Source: Candidatus Pelagibacter sp.
GTDB taxonomy: Bacteria > Pseudomonadota > Alphaproteobacteria > Pelagibacterales > Pelagibacteraceae
Length of the DNA: 64,000 bases
Assembly: GCA_028408795.1 (NCBI GenBank)
Contig: JAOOLP010000001.1
Span: 1 to 64,000 of the forward strand
Direction of reading: 5' to 3'
A model generated the notes under the pieces. The model was not told where the DNA came from. It saw only the letters and a list, made by a program, of their open reading frames with translations, and ran no database searches. This document shows positions 46,575 through 56,161 of the stretch, piece after piece. Position numbers and translations under genes: made by a program. The first letter of the stretch is position 1, and every line of letters starts with the position of its first letter.

Positions 46575-47285
46575 ATGTTTTATTTCATTAGCCCGAGTAA
46601 AATTTTTAAATGGATTGAAAGAATAACAAATTTTATTAATTCCATCTTTTTTGTTGTTTTAATAGTTGGTTTGACTTTTGCATTATTAATTTCACCACCC
46701 GATTACTTGCAAGGCGATAATGTGAGAATTATGTATGTACATGTTCCCTCTGCCTGGATAAGTTTAGCTTCTTTTACTTGTATTGCCTTTCTTTCATTTT
46801 TAACTTTTTTGCTTAAATTAAAGAACTTAAATTTAATTTCAAAAAGTATTGCTCCTATAGGATTATTGTTTACATTTTTAGCTATTATAACAGGTTCATT
46901 GTGGGGAAAACCTACCTGGGGAACTTGGTGGGCTTGGGATGCCCGGTTAACATCCATGCTCATCTTATTATTATTTTACGTTTTATATATTTTATCTAAT
47001 AAGATCATTAAAGATGAGGATAAAGCAAATAAAGTTTCAGGTTTAATTGCGATAATTGGACTAATCAATATTCCGATAATAAAATATTCAGTGGATTGGT
47101 GGAGTACATTACATCAACCTCAAAGTATTAATATTATTAGTGGTTCAAGTTCAATACACTCTTCTATGTTATTTCCCTTAATGTTGATGTTATTGGTTTT
47201 ATTATTATATTGTGCGTTAATTTTTCTAATGAAATATAAGACAGAAATCATTAGAATAAAGAGAAAAAACGTTAAAAGATTATGA
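46575..47285 (+). CDS. ccmC: Heme exporter / cytochrome c maturation protein CcmC
   Basis: The 236-residue membrane protein has six helices and the heme-handling tryptophan-rich motif WGTWWAWDARLTS at about 115-127, with flanking histidines (His56 and one near DWWSTLH). CcmC attaches heme to CcmE. It starts a six-gene ccm operon and overlaps ccmD by 4 bp. Confidence 0.97.
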   Translation: MFYFISPSKIFKWIERITNFINSIFFVVLIVGLTFALLISPPDYLQGDNVRIMYVHVPSAWISLASFTCIAFLSFLTFLLKLKNLNLISKSIAPIGLLFTFLAIITGSLWGKPTWGTWWAWDARLTSMLILLLFYVLYILSNKIIKDEDKANKVSGLIAIIGLINIPIIKYSVDWWSTLHQPQSINIISGSSSIHSSMLFPLMLMLLVLLLYCALIFLMKYKTEIIRIKRKNVKRL

Positions 47286-47515
47286 TTGAAAAGCTAATTT
47301 TAATGGGTGATTACGGTTTCTTCGTATGGCTTTCATTTGCAATTACATTTTTTGCCTGTGTAATAGTTTATTTAAGGACTTACAAAACACTTAAAAAATA
47401 CGAAAAAACTTTTGCAAAAGAATTAAAAGAACTATCTGACACTGAAAGAAAAAAAGTTTTAGAAAATTCTAAAATTGCTAATCAGGTTTTTGCATCATAT
47501 AATAAGTCAATTTAA
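47282..47515 (+). CDS. ccmD: CcmD-like small membrane protein
   Basis: This 77-residue protein has one transmembrane helix (about 12-30) and a long basic/acidic helix behind it. CcmD helps release holo-CcmE from CcmABC. Identification rests on size, topology and its place between ccmC and ccmE rather than on strong residue motifs. Confidence 0.8.
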   Translation: MIEKLILMGDYGFFVWLSFAITFFACVIVYLRTYKTLKKYEKTFAKELKELSDTERKKVLENSKIANQVFASYNKSI

Positions 47516-47524
47516 AGCATTTAA

Positions 47525-47953
47525 ATGCTTGCAAAAAAAGTTAAAAAGAGAATTTCTTTTTTAAGTATATTTTTAATAATTTCGATTATCACAGTTTTTC
47601 TTGTACTTAAATCATTAACCGACAATATATTATATTTTAAATCTCCTACTGAAATTAAACTTAGTAATGAAATTAATTTTAACAAAAAAATAAGAATTGG
47701 GGGAATGGTAAAGAAAAATTCCATACTTATAGACAGTGAAGAAATGAAATTTGTGGTTACCGACTTTAAAAATGAACTTATAGTTTCTTACAAAGGAGTT
47801 GTCCCTAATCTTTTCTCTGAAGAGAAAGGAGTAGTTGCAGAGGGAAAACTTAAAGATAAAAAATTTTTTGTAGCTGACAGAATCTTAGCAAAACACGATG
47901 AAAAATACATGCCCCCTGAGCTTAAAGATATATTAAAACAAGATGTTAAGTAA
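47525..47953 (+). CDS. ccmE: Periplasmic heme chaperone CcmE
   Basis: The 142-residue protein has one N-terminal membrane anchor (about 10-28) and an OB-fold. The covalent heme-binding His124 and Tyr128 are in [10 protein letters not shown]. It carries heme from CcmC to CcmF. It overlaps ccmF by 11 bp. Confidence 0.96.
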   Translation: MLAKKVKKRISFLSIFLIISIITVFLVLKSLTDNILYFKSPTEIKLSNEINFNKKIRIGGMVKKNSILIDSEEMKFVVTDFKNELIVSYKGVVPNLFSEEKGVVAEGKLKDKKFFVADRILAKHDEKYMPPELKDILKQDVK

Positions 47954-49829
47954 TTTAGGAAATTTTATATTATTCATTAGTGTTTTCATTTGTTTATCAA
48001 TTATTTATACTTCATTTGTTAATTTAAAAGATGAAAAGGCAGTCCTTGAAAAAAAAATATATCAACTTTGTTTAATACAGTGCACATTAATTATTCTTAC
48101 TTTCTTTACACTTGTTTCTGCTTTTATAATCTCAGATTTTTCCTTGATAACTGTTTATCAAAACTCCCATACTTTAAAACCACTACTATACAAAATATCA
48201 GGAACATGGGGAAATCATGAAGGTAGTTTACTTTTGTGGTTAATTATTCTTACAATTTTCTCCTTTCTTTTCTTAGTTTATAACAGCAGTCATCCTAAAA
48301 ATTACAGACTTTATACTTTAATAACTCAAAATCTTTTAATACTTGGTTTTTCATTTTTTCTCATTTTTAACTCAAACCCATTTAGTTTATTATCTCCCTC
48401 TCCTAAAGAGGGATTAGGGTTAAATCCTATTTTACAAGATCCAGCGCTAGCAATTCATCCGCCATTACTTTATGTTGGTTTTGTAGGTTCATCGATATAT
48501 TTTTCAGCAGCAATTTCATCTATGCTTTCTAATTATTCAGGTAAACCGTTTGCTCGATCAATTAAAAATTGGGTTTTAATTTCATGGTCGTTTCAAACTG
48601 TTGGAATTTTAGCTGGCTCAATTTGGGCCTACTATGAATTAGGTTGGGGAGGTTTTTGGTTTTGGGATCCCGTAGAGAATGCTTCGTTACTCCCATGGTT
48701 TGCTATGACAGCTTTGTTTCATTCTTTATTAGTATTGGAAAAAAGAGAGCTTTTTTACTTTTGGGTAATTATTTTGTGTATAATTACTTTTGTTTTAAGC
48801 GTTACAGGAACTTTTTTAGTTAGATCTGGAATTTTAAATTCAGTTCATACTTTTGCTAATGATCCATCAAGAGGATTATATATACTAGTATTCTTAAGTT
48901 TTTTAATATTTTCTTCTATATTTATATTGTTTAGAAAATTTCAAATTAGTAATTACAAAATAAACTCTAAAAGTAAGGAAACTTTTGTTTTAGTTAATAA
49001 TTGGTTCATGGTTTTTTATCTAATTTCAGTGCTTATTGGAACTGTTTATCCAATTTTCACTGAGGTTTTAACAAACCACAAAGTATCAGTCGGACCACCT
49101 TTTTATAATACCGTTATTATTCCATTAGTTGTTTTATTTCTCATTTTCATGTCAATGGGACCAAATATTAAATGGATAAAAGATAATAATATAAATTTGA
49201 ATTTATTATTAAGAATCTTATTTGCCTCTATTTTGATTAATTATTTAATTATCTACTTTTTTAAAAGCTACAGCTTATTATCAAATTTTATAATCATCTC
49301 ATCAATATTTCTAATAATCTCGACTTTTTTAGACTTATACAAATCAATGAATAAAAGATCATTTAATCTTTCAAGACTTACATCTCATTTAGCTTTTGGT
49401 TTTATGGTTTTTTTTATTGGCTTAAATCATAATTTTTCTTTTGAAAAAGATTTTAATTTAAAATTAGGAGAAAAAAAAAAGTTTGAAGACTATACCATAG
49501 AGTTTGAGAACATTAATTTAGAGGAGTTTAAAAACTATAAATCAGTAATAGGAAAATTTAATATTAATAATAATAGTAAAGATTTAAATTTAGTTTTAAG
49601 TCCTGAAATAAGAATTTATGAAAATCCCAGCACTTTAACATATGAAGCGTCAATAAGATCTGGGTTGACGAAAGATTACTACATTACAATGAGCAATTTA
49701 GATAGATCAGACTTTTATAATATCAAATTTCAAAAGAAGCCATTTATGATTTGGATATGGATATCTGTTATCTTTATTTCTTTAGGAGGATTAATGAGGC
49801 TATTTAAAAATGAAAATAAAAATTATTAA
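47943..49829 (+). CDS. ccmF: Cytochrome c heme lyase subunit CcmF
   Basis: This 628-residue membrane protein has about 14 helices, [13 protein letters not shown] near 88-100 and the WWD-type motif [18 protein letters not shown] at about 235-252. It performs heme ligation to apocytochrome c with CcmH. It overlaps ccmG by 20 bp. Confidence 0.97.
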   Translation: MLSNLGNFILFISVFICLSIIYTSFVNLKDEKAVLEKKIYQLCLIQCTLIILTFFTLVSAFIISDFSLITVYQNSHTLKPLLYKISGTWGNHEGSLLLWLIILTIFSFLFLVYNSSHPKNYRLYTLITQNLLILGFSFFLIFNSNPFSLLSPSPKEGLGLNPILQDPALAIHPPLLYVGFVGSSIYFSAAISSMLSNYSGKPFARSIKNWVLISWSFQTVGILAGSIWAYYELGWGGFWFWDPVENASLLPWFAMTALFHSLLVLEKRELFYFWVIILCIITFVLSVTGTFLVRSGILNSVHTFANDPSRGLYILVFLSFLIFSSIFILFRKFQISNYKINSKSKETFVLVNNWFMVFYLISVLIGTVYPIFTEVLTNHKVSVGPPFYNTVIIPLVVLFLIFMSMGPNIKWIKDNNINLNLLLRILFASILINYLIIYFFKSYSLLSNFIIISSIFLIISTFLDLYKSMNKRSFNLSRLTSHLAFGFMVFFIGLNHNFSFEKDFNLKLGEKKKFEDYTIEFENINLEEFKNYKSVIGKFNINNNSKDLNLVLSPEIRIYENPSTLTYEASIRSGLTKDYYITMSNLDRSDFYNIKFQKKPFMIWIWISVIFISLGGLMRLFKNENKNY

Positions 49830-50331
49830 AATATCTATAACAATATTTTTTTTATTCATTACTTTGGTATTTCTAATTGGTTTGAACAAAAGTTCAATAT
49901 ATGACACTAAAGATTTAGTTGGCAAACAACTTGAAAATATAAAATTAGATATTTTTAACGAAAATAAAATATTAACAGAAAGTGATTTAAGAAAGAATGA
50001 ATTTACATTAATCAATTTTTGGGCATCGTGGTGCGGACCATGTCGAAAAGAACATCCAACTTTATTAAGATTAAATAGAATTAATAATCTCACAATACTA
50101 GGAGTTAATTTTAAAGATAAAAAACAAAATGCTAAAAAATTTCTTAATGAACTAGGAAATCCTTATGATATTTTAGCGAAAGATGAACTTGGAAAAGATT
50201 CTGTTTATTTTGGTATTTACGGTATTCCTGAAAGCATATTGATTGATAAAAATCTAACTGTAATTAAAAAATTTGTAGGACCAATTTCTAAGAATGAGTT
50301 TAATTATATTGTCAAAACAGTAGAAAAGTAA
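49810..50331 (+). CDS. ccmG: Thiol:disulfide interchange protein CcmG (DsbE)
   Basis: The 173-residue thioredoxin-fold protein has an N-terminal membrane anchor (about 8-24) and the active site WASWCGPC (Cys75 and Cys78). It keeps the heme-binding cysteines of apocytochrome c reduced. Its stop overlaps the ccmH start by one base. Confidence 0.95.
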   Translation: MKIKIIKISITIFFLFITLVFLIGLNKSSIYDTKDLVGKQLENIKLDIFNENKILTESDLRKNEFTLINFWASWCGPCRKEHPTLLRLNRINNLTILGVNFKDKKQNAKKFLNELGNPYDILAKDELGKDSVYFGIYGIPESILIDKNLTVIKKFVGPISKNEFNYIVKTVEK

Positions 50332-50696
50332 TGAAATTTAAAATATTTTATATCTTATTAATAATTAGTTTTACTAATCTTTACGCTAGTCAGAAAATTA
50401 TTGACTCTAATGATATTTTTAAAAATATTAGATGTTTAATTTGTCAAGGGCAATCTGTAGCTGACTCAAATTCTGATTTTGCGCAGACCATAAAACTTGT
50501 AGTTAATGATAAAATTAAAGAAGGCAAAACGGAGAAAGAAATTTACGAATTTTTGATAGAAAAATATGGAGAATGGATAGTCTATAAACCACCCTTTAAT
50601 TTCAATAATTCATTATTATGGATATTGCCATATTTAGCCTTTTTATTTGGGGGTTTTTTGATTTTTTTATTGTTTAAAAAAAGGGCTAATCGGTAG
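50331..50696 (+). CDS. ccmH: Cytochrome c maturation protein CcmH
   Basis: The 121-residue protein has a signal peptide ending near residue 20, the redox motif RCLICQGQS (Cys35 and Cys38) and a C-terminal membrane anchor (about 95-117). It acts in thiol reduction of apocytochrome c together with CcmF. No CcmI/tetratricopeptide domain is fused or adjacent. Confidence 0.96.
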   Translation: MKFKIFYILLIISFTNLYASQKIIDSNDIFKNIRCLICQGQSVADSNSDFAQTIKLVVNDKIKEGKTEKEIYEFLIEKYGEWIVYKPPFNFNNSLLWILPYLAFLFGGFLIFLLFKKRANR

Positions 50697-50744
50697 TCAA
50701 AAAGTCATCTATACATATTAGCCAATTAATTGTAATTTCACCTT

Positions 50745-51248
50745 ATGAAATTTAAATTTTTAACAATTATATTTTTACTGCTGGGTCTATCAAAAACTAT
50801 GTATGCCAATGAAGTAAATAATGATTTGTCTTTCTACACAGGTACATTTGACGTAATAGATAAAGAGGGTGATGATCAGACTAACTTATTGGGTATTGAA
50901 CATAAAAATCCAGACTTGTTTAGAGATACCATACTAGGAAAATTTTCTCCAGTTACTGGGGGCTTCATTACAGGAAATAGCTCGGTATATTTATATACAG
51001 GCATTGAAGGTCAATATGGAATAGGACCATTAAAAATTTTACCCAGTTTTACACCTGGCTATTATCAAAAAGGTGATGGGAAAGATCTTGGAAGCGCCTT
51101 GGAATTTAAAAGTGAAATAAAATTTGGTTTCGATATTTTTGAAAACTCAAAAATTGGTTACAGTTATAGTCACATTTCTAATAATGATTGGGGAGATACA
51201 AACCCAGGAACAGATAACCAACAAATTACATTCTCTAAAAATTTTTAA
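50745..51248 (+). CDS. PagL-like acyloxyacyl hydrolase (outer-membrane lipid A deacylase family)
   Basis: The 167-residue protein has a signal peptide cleaved near MYA/NEV (about residue 21) and alternating beta-strand residues of a small outer-membrane barrel. The C-terminal YSYSHISNNDWG contains the His-x-Ser pair expected for PagL-type enzymes, ending in Phe like outer-membrane proteins. It may trim acyl chains from lipid A or have lost that role; the acidic partner is not clear. It sits alone between ccmH and the hydroxyacid cluster. Confidence 0.72.
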   Translation: MKFKFLTIIFLLLGLSKTMYANEVNNDLSFYTGTFDVIDKEGDDQTNLLGIEHKNPDLFRDTILGKFSPVTGGFITGNSSVYLYTGIEGQYGIGPLKILPSFTPGYYQKGDGKDLGSALEFKSEIKFGFDIFENSKIGYSYSHISNNDWGDTNPGTDNQQITFSKNF

Positions 51249-51251
51249 AAA

Positions 51252-52403
51252 ATGAATTTAAAGGATTGTCATAATTTTTATGATTTTAGAAAATTAGCTA
51301 AAAAAAAGCTACCTTCACCGATATTCCATTATATTGATGGCGCAGCAGATGACGAAGTTACTTATGCTAGAAACACAAGCGCTTTCGATGATGTTGATTT
51401 AGTTCCAAATGTTTTAAGAGGAGTAGAAAATGTAGATTTGTCTACTACTATATTTGGAAAAAAACTTGCTTTACCTTTTTATCTTTCTCCAACAGCTTTA
51501 CAAAGACTTTTCCATTACGAGGGAGAGAGAGCTGTAGGCAAAGCAGCTCAAAAATTTAATACTATGTTTGGTGTTTCCGCTTTAGCAACAGTTAGTGTTG
51601 AAGAAATTTCATCTATGATTGACACACCAAAAATGTTTCAATTTTATTTTCACAAAGATAGAGGCTTGAATGACTCATGTTTAGAAAGAGCCAAAGCGGC
51701 TAAATTTGACGTTATGGCCTTGACAGTGGATACGATTACTGGAGGAAATCGTGAGAGAGATTTAAGAACTGGTTTTACTTCTCCTCCAAAATTAACATTA
51801 GCGAGTTTGTTTAGCTTTGCTACAAAACCAATGTGGGGAATAAACTATGTAACAAGAGGAAAATTTGAACTACCTCACCTACAAGATTTTGTTAAAGAAG
51901 GAACTAGTACTAATTCCTCAATTGGAAATTATTTCTCCACTATGCTTGATCAATCAATGAATTGGAATGATGCTGAAAAACTTTGTTCCAAATGGGGTGG
52001 TCATTTCGCACTTAAAGGGGTGATGAGTGTAGAAGATGCTAAGAGAGCTGTCGACATTGGATGCACAGGAATTATGGTTTCAAATCACGGTGGTCGACAA
52101 CTGGATGGGTCAAGGGCTCCCTTTGATCAATTAGCAGAAATCGTTGATGCAGTTGGTGATAAACTTGACGTAATTTGTGAAGGTGGAATACATAGAGGAA
52201 CCCATATGCTTAAGGCGTTATCTTTAGGAGCAAAGGCTTGTTCTGGTGGAAGATTGTACCTTTATGCTTTAGCTGCAGCCGGACAAGCAGGTGTCGAGAG
52301 AGCATTAGGTCAATATAAGTCAGAGTTAGAAAGGGATATGAAATTAATGGGATGTAAAACAATTAAAGATCTAAGTAGAAAAAATTTAAGATTTAGACGT
52401 TAA
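51252..52403 (+). CDS. FMN-dependent L-2-hydroxyacid dehydrogenase/oxidase, paralog 1
   Basis: This 383-residue LldD/glycolate-oxidase-family protein has the catalytic residues in place: Tyr27, Tyr132 (FQFYFHKDR), Asp160 (LTVDT), Lys255 (ALKGV) and His279 (SNHGGRQLDGS). In the FMN-phosphate region it has EGGIHRG (310-316), so the usual Asp and first Arg are Glu310 and His314. It likely oxidises L-lactate, glycolate or a related acid to the keto acid. It overlaps its paralog by one base. Confidence 0.9.
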   Translation: MNLKDCHNFYDFRKLAKKKLPSPIFHYIDGAADDEVTYARNTSAFDDVDLVPNVLRGVENVDLSTTIFGKKLALPFYLSPTALQRLFHYEGERAVGKAAQKFNTMFGVSALATVSVEEISSMIDTPKMFQFYFHKDRGLNDSCLERAKAAKFDVMALTVDTITGGNRERDLRTGFTSPPKLTLASLFSFATKPMWGINYVTRGKFELPHLQDFVKEGTSTNSSIGNYFSTMLDQSMNWNDAEKLCSKWGGHFALKGVMSVEDAKRAVDIGCTGIMVSNHGGRQLDGSRAPFDQLAEIVDAVGDKLDVICEGGIHRGTHMLKALSLGAKACSGGRLYLYALAAAGQAGVERALGQYKSELERDMKLMGCKTIKDLSRKNLRFRR

Positions 52404-53560
52404 TGAATTTAAGTGATTGCTATAATTTTAATGACTTTAGAAAACTTGCTAAAAAAAAATTACCATCCCCAATTTTTCATTACATTGATGGCGGAGCTGA
52501 TGATGAGTCGACCTTAAGAAGAAATACTGACTCTTTTAATGAATGTGATTTAGTGCCTAGTATTCTTGCTAGCGTAGGTAAACCCGATCTATCAACTACA
52601 CTGTTTGGAAGAAAAATTGATATGCCAATTTTTCTTTCACCAGCGGCAATGCAAAGACTGTACCATCCTGAGGGAGATAGAGCTTCAGCACGTGCAGCAG
52701 AAAAATTTAACACTTTTTATAGTATGTCTTCTATGGGGAATAATACCATTGAAGAAGTTTCAAATATTTCAAGCGGACCTAAGCTATTTCAACTTTATGT
52801 TCATAAAGACAGATCAATTTCTGATGATTTAATCGAAAGATCTCGAAGATCAGGTTTTGACGCAATGTGTTTAACAGTAGATACTTTAGTTGCTGGAAAT
52901 AGAGAAAAAGATCACAGGACAGGATTTACAACTCCACCAAAACTTACTTTTCAAAGCTTAATGAGTTTTGCGATGCGACCAAGATGGGTATTTAATTATC
53001 TAACTGGCAAAAAATTTGAATTATCAAATGTTAAAAAGAAAACTGATAAAGGAACAAATATCGCAAAATCAGTTATTGAATATATTAATGAACAATATGA
53101 TCCTGCTATGGGATGGAAAGATGCAGAGTATTGTGCAAAAAAATGGAACGGACCTTTTGCTTTGAAAGGGGTTATGTCTGTTGAAGATGCAAAAAGAGCC
53201 ATTGATATTGGTTGTACTGCCATCATGATATCAAATCATGGAGGACGTCAATTGGATGGATCTAGATCTCCTTTCGATCAAGTTAAAGCAATATCCGATG
53301 CCGTTGGAGATAAGTTAGAAATCATTTTAGATGGAGGTGTTAGAAGAGGAACACACGTGTTAAAAGCCATTGCAGCAGGAGCTAAGGCATGTAGTTTTGG
53401 TAAAATGTTTTTGTTTTCTTTAGCTGCTGGTGGCCAACCGGGAGTTGAACGTTTACTTCAAAATATGCATGATGAAATTAATAGAAATATGGTTTTGATG
53501 GGTTGTAAGAATTTAAAGGAGCTGAATAGTACAAAATTAATCTATAGAAAAAAAAATTAA
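52403..53560 (+). CDS. FMN-dependent L-2-hydroxyacid dehydrogenase/oxidase, paralog 2
   Basis: This 385-residue protein aligns with its upstream neighbour without gaps through about residue 340 and keeps Tyr27, Tyr132, Asp160, Lys255 and His279. Here the FMN-phosphate loop is canonical (DGGVRRG at 310-316), but Lys334 replaces the later Arg. A tandem duplication followed by divergence is the simplest explanation. The acceptor could be quinone or oxygen, and the substrate is not readable. Confidence 0.9.
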   Translation: MNLSDCYNFNDFRKLAKKKLPSPIFHYIDGGADDESTLRRNTDSFNECDLVPSILASVGKPDLSTTLFGRKIDMPIFLSPAAMQRLYHPEGDRASARAAEKFNTFYSMSSMGNNTIEEVSNISSGPKLFQLYVHKDRSISDDLIERSRRSGFDAMCLTVDTLVAGNREKDHRTGFTTPPKLTFQSLMSFAMRPRWVFNYLTGKKFELSNVKKKTDKGTNIAKSVIEYINEQYDPAMGWKDAEYCAKKWNGPFALKGVMSVEDAKRAIDIGCTAIMISNHGGRQLDGSRSPFDQVKAISDAVGDKLEIILDGGVRRGTHVLKAIAAGAKACSFGKMFLFSLAAGGQPGVERLLQNMHDEINRNMVLMGCKNLKELNSTKLIYRKKN

Positions 53561-53579
53561 AACTAGTAAAGTAAGTCTT

Positions 53580-54746
53580 ATGAAATTAGCAAAAAGTTTA
53601 GATAGATTAGGAACAGAAACAGCCTTTAGTGTTCTTGCTGAAGCAAAAAAATTAGAAGCTTCAGGTAAACCAATGATTCATCTTGGATTGGGTCAACCTG
53701 ATTTCAAAACTCCTAAACATATAGTGGAAGCAGCAAAAAAAGCTCTGGATGACGGGCATCATGGCTATGTTTTATCGAATGGAATTCTTGAGTGCAGACA
53801 ATCTGTTACTAGAAAAATTAAGAAATTATACGGTCAAGATATTGACCCGGAAAGAATTATTATAATGCCAGGAGGAAAACCTACAATGAGCTATGCGATA
53901 CAATGTTTTGGTGAGCCAGGTGTAGAGATTATTCATCCAACACCTGCATTTCCAATTTATGAGTCTATGATTAATTTCACAGGCGCAAAACCAGTTCCTT
54001 ATGATCTTACCGAAGATAAAGACTTAAAATTCAATCCAGAAAAAATTTTATCATTAATAACTGACAAAACTAGATTACTAGTCCTGATAAATCCAAACAA
54101 TCCAACAGGTAGTTTTGTTGAAAAATCAGACATCGATGTTTTAGCTGAGGGACTTAAAAAACATCCGCATGTTACTATCTTAAGTGATGAGATTTATAGT
54201 AGACAAATATTTGATGGAAAAGAAATGCCAACATTTTTCAATTATTCAGAATTAAGAGAAAGACTAATTGTTCTTGAAGGATGGAGTAAAGCATATTCAA
54301 TGACAGGGTGGAGATTGGGATGGAGTTTCTGGCCTAAAAACTTAATAGAGCATGTAAATAAATTATTAATTAATAGTGTTTCATGTGTAAATGCTGCAGC
54401 TCAATTTGCAGGAATTGCTGCATTGGATGGATCTGACGACTCAATTAATGAAATGATGAAAAAATTTACGATAAGAAGGAAACTTATTCATGAAGGTCTT
54501 AATAATTTACCAGGTGTAGAATGTAGTTTACCTGGAGGGGCATTTTACGCATTTCCGAAAGTTATTGGAACAGGAATGAATGGATCAGAATTTGCAAAAA
54601 AATGTATGCATGAGGCAGGAGTAGCTATTGTACCAGGTACAGCATTTGGGAAAACTGCAAAAGATTATGTGAGATTTAGTTTTGCTGCTTCACAAGCCAA
54701 CATCTCAGAGGCACTAGAGAATATTAAAAAAATGTTAGCTAAATAA
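53580..54746 (+). CDS. Class I/II PLP-dependent aminotransferase
   Basis: The 388-residue protein has the aspartate-aminotransferase subgroup features: NPNNPTG (about 172-178), LSDEIYS, the PLP lysine in GWSKAYSMTGWR (near 239) and a C-terminal RFSFAAS with the carboxylate-binding Arg. The amino donor and keto acceptor are not determinable. In this cluster it probably links keto acids made by the flavoenzymes to amino acids. Confidence 0.92.
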   Translation: MKLAKSLDRLGTETAFSVLAEAKKLEASGKPMIHLGLGQPDFKTPKHIVEAAKKALDDGHHGYVLSNGILECRQSVTRKIKKLYGQDIDPERIIIMPGGKPTMSYAIQCFGEPGVEIIHPTPAFPIYESMINFTGAKPVPYDLTEDKDLKFNPEKILSLITDKTRLLVLINPNNPTGSFVEKSDIDVLAEGLKKHPHVTILSDEIYSRQIFDGKEMPTFFNYSELRERLIVLEGWSKAYSMTGWRLGWSFWPKNLIEHVNKLLINSVSCVNAAAQFAGIAALDGSDDSINEMMKKFTIRRKLIHEGLNNLPGVECSLPGGAFYAFPKVIGTGMNGSEFAKKCMHEAGVAIVPGTAFGKTAKDYVRFSFAASQANISEALENIKKMLAK

Positions 54747-54783
54747 GCTGTATTTTCTCTAAATTTCAATTAATATTATCAAA

Positions 54784-56157
54784 ATGAATGAACAGGTTCA
54801 GTCAGAACTAAAAAAAATATTTAATGGCAGATTTTCTACATCTGTGTCCACCAGATCAAATTACGCTAGAGGCGAAGACACATTTGATCCTGTTTTATCT
54901 AAAGCTGTAGTTTTTCCAGAAACAAATGAAGAAGTTTCAAAAATTTTAAAACTATGTAACAACCATAAAATACCCGTTGTTCCTTTTGGAACCGGAACTT
55001 CTTTAGAAGGCAATGTTGTTGGAAACGAAAATGGTATTACAATTTCCTTAGAAAAAATGAATAAGATATTAGATGTAAATGTTGAAGATTTTGATTGTAG
55101 AGTCCAAGCATGTGTAACAAAGGAACAGCTCAATGATTATTTAAGAGAAGATGGAGTTTTCTTTCCTATCGATCCTGGTGCCAATGCAGCTATTGGGGGC
55201 ATGGCATCAACATCAGCCTCAGGAACAATGGCAGTAAAATATGGAACTATGAAAACAGTGATTACCGGTCTAACAGTTGTGCTCCCAAACGGTGATATTA
55301 TAAACACTGGTAGTAGGACAAAAAAAACTTCAGCAGGATATAATTTAACAAATTTATTTATAGGATCAGAGGGAACATTAGGAATAATAACTGAAATACA
55401 TTTAAAATTGTCTCCTATTCCTGAAAGTATTATGAGTGCGGTTTGTCATTTTCAAAGTTTAGAAAATGCAGTTCGAACTGCACAACAGATTATTCAATAC
55501 GGAGTACCTATAGCTAGAATTGAAATGTTAAACAAAGATCAAATGGATATAAGTATAAATTATTCAAAACTAAAAGATCTTAAAGTTTTACCAACTTTAT
55601 TTTTTGAGTTTCATGGCTCTGAGTCATCTAATAAAGAGGATATTAAAGTTGTTGAAGAAATTTCAAAAGATAATCAAGGAAGCTCTTTTAAATGGGCAAA
55701 GGATTTAAAAGAAAGAAATAAATTATGGCAAGCTCGTTGGGATGTTTATTATTCTGTAAAAGCTTTAATTAAAAATGGAAGAGTGTATTCCACAGATGTA
55801 TGCCTTCCAATTTCAAAAATAACTGAATGTGTAAATTTTGCAGAGGAAAAGACAAAAAAATTTGGATTAAGAGCACCTATGGTTGGACATTTAGGAGATG
55901 GAAATTTTCACGTGATATTGCCTTATGATCCCCAAAATAAAGAGTCTTATAAAAAGATAAGAGAATTCAGTGATTTGCTTATAAAAAAAACTTTAGAATT
56001 AAATGGAACCATCACTGGTGAACATGGTGTAGGACTGCACAAGAAAGAGTATTTGTTAAAAGAGCATGGTGACAACATTCCAATAATGAAATCAATTAAG
56101 AAAACGCTTGATCCAAATAACATTATGAACCCAGGTAAAATTTTTGATTTAAATTAA
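54784..56157 (+). CDS. FAD-linked D-2-hydroxyacid (D-lactate/glycolate) dehydrogenase, GlcD-type
   Basis: This 457-residue VAO-family flavoprotein has the FAD motifs PVVPFGTGTSLEGN and DPGANAAIGGMASTSASG, the active-site GHLGDGNFH (metal-binding His) and the C-terminal GEHGVGLHKK. No GlcE or GlcF subunit genes follow, so it resembles the single-subunit D-lactate dehydrogenases. It complements the L-specific FMN enzymes upstream. Confidence 0.9.
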   Translation: MNEQVQSELKKIFNGRFSTSVSTRSNYARGEDTFDPVLSKAVVFPETNEEVSKILKLCNNHKIPVVPFGTGTSLEGNVVGNENGITISLEKMNKILDVNVEDFDCRVQACVTKEQLNDYLREDGVFFPIDPGANAAIGGMASTSASGTMAVKYGTMKTVITGLTVVLPNGDIINTGSRTKKTSAGYNLTNLFIGSEGTLGIITEIHLKLSPIPESIMSAVCHFQSLENAVRTAQQIIQYGVPIARIEMLNKDQMDISINYSKLKDLKVLPTLFFEFHGSESSNKEDIKVVEEISKDNQGSSFKWAKDLKERNKLWQARWDVYYSVKALIKNGRVYSTDVCLPISKITECVNFAEEKTKKFGLRAPMVGHLGDGNFHVILPYDPQNKESYKKIREFSDLLIKKTLELNGTITGEHGVGLHKKEYLLKEHGDNIPIMKSIKKTLDPNNIMNPGKIFDLN

Positions 56158-56161
56158 TTTT

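Noticed and set aside
55901..55920. A CACGTG in TTTTCACGTGAT, a possible third parS site
   Set aside because: Only the left half matches the parS consensus; the right half lacks the GAAA arm, and it is 53 kb from parAB.
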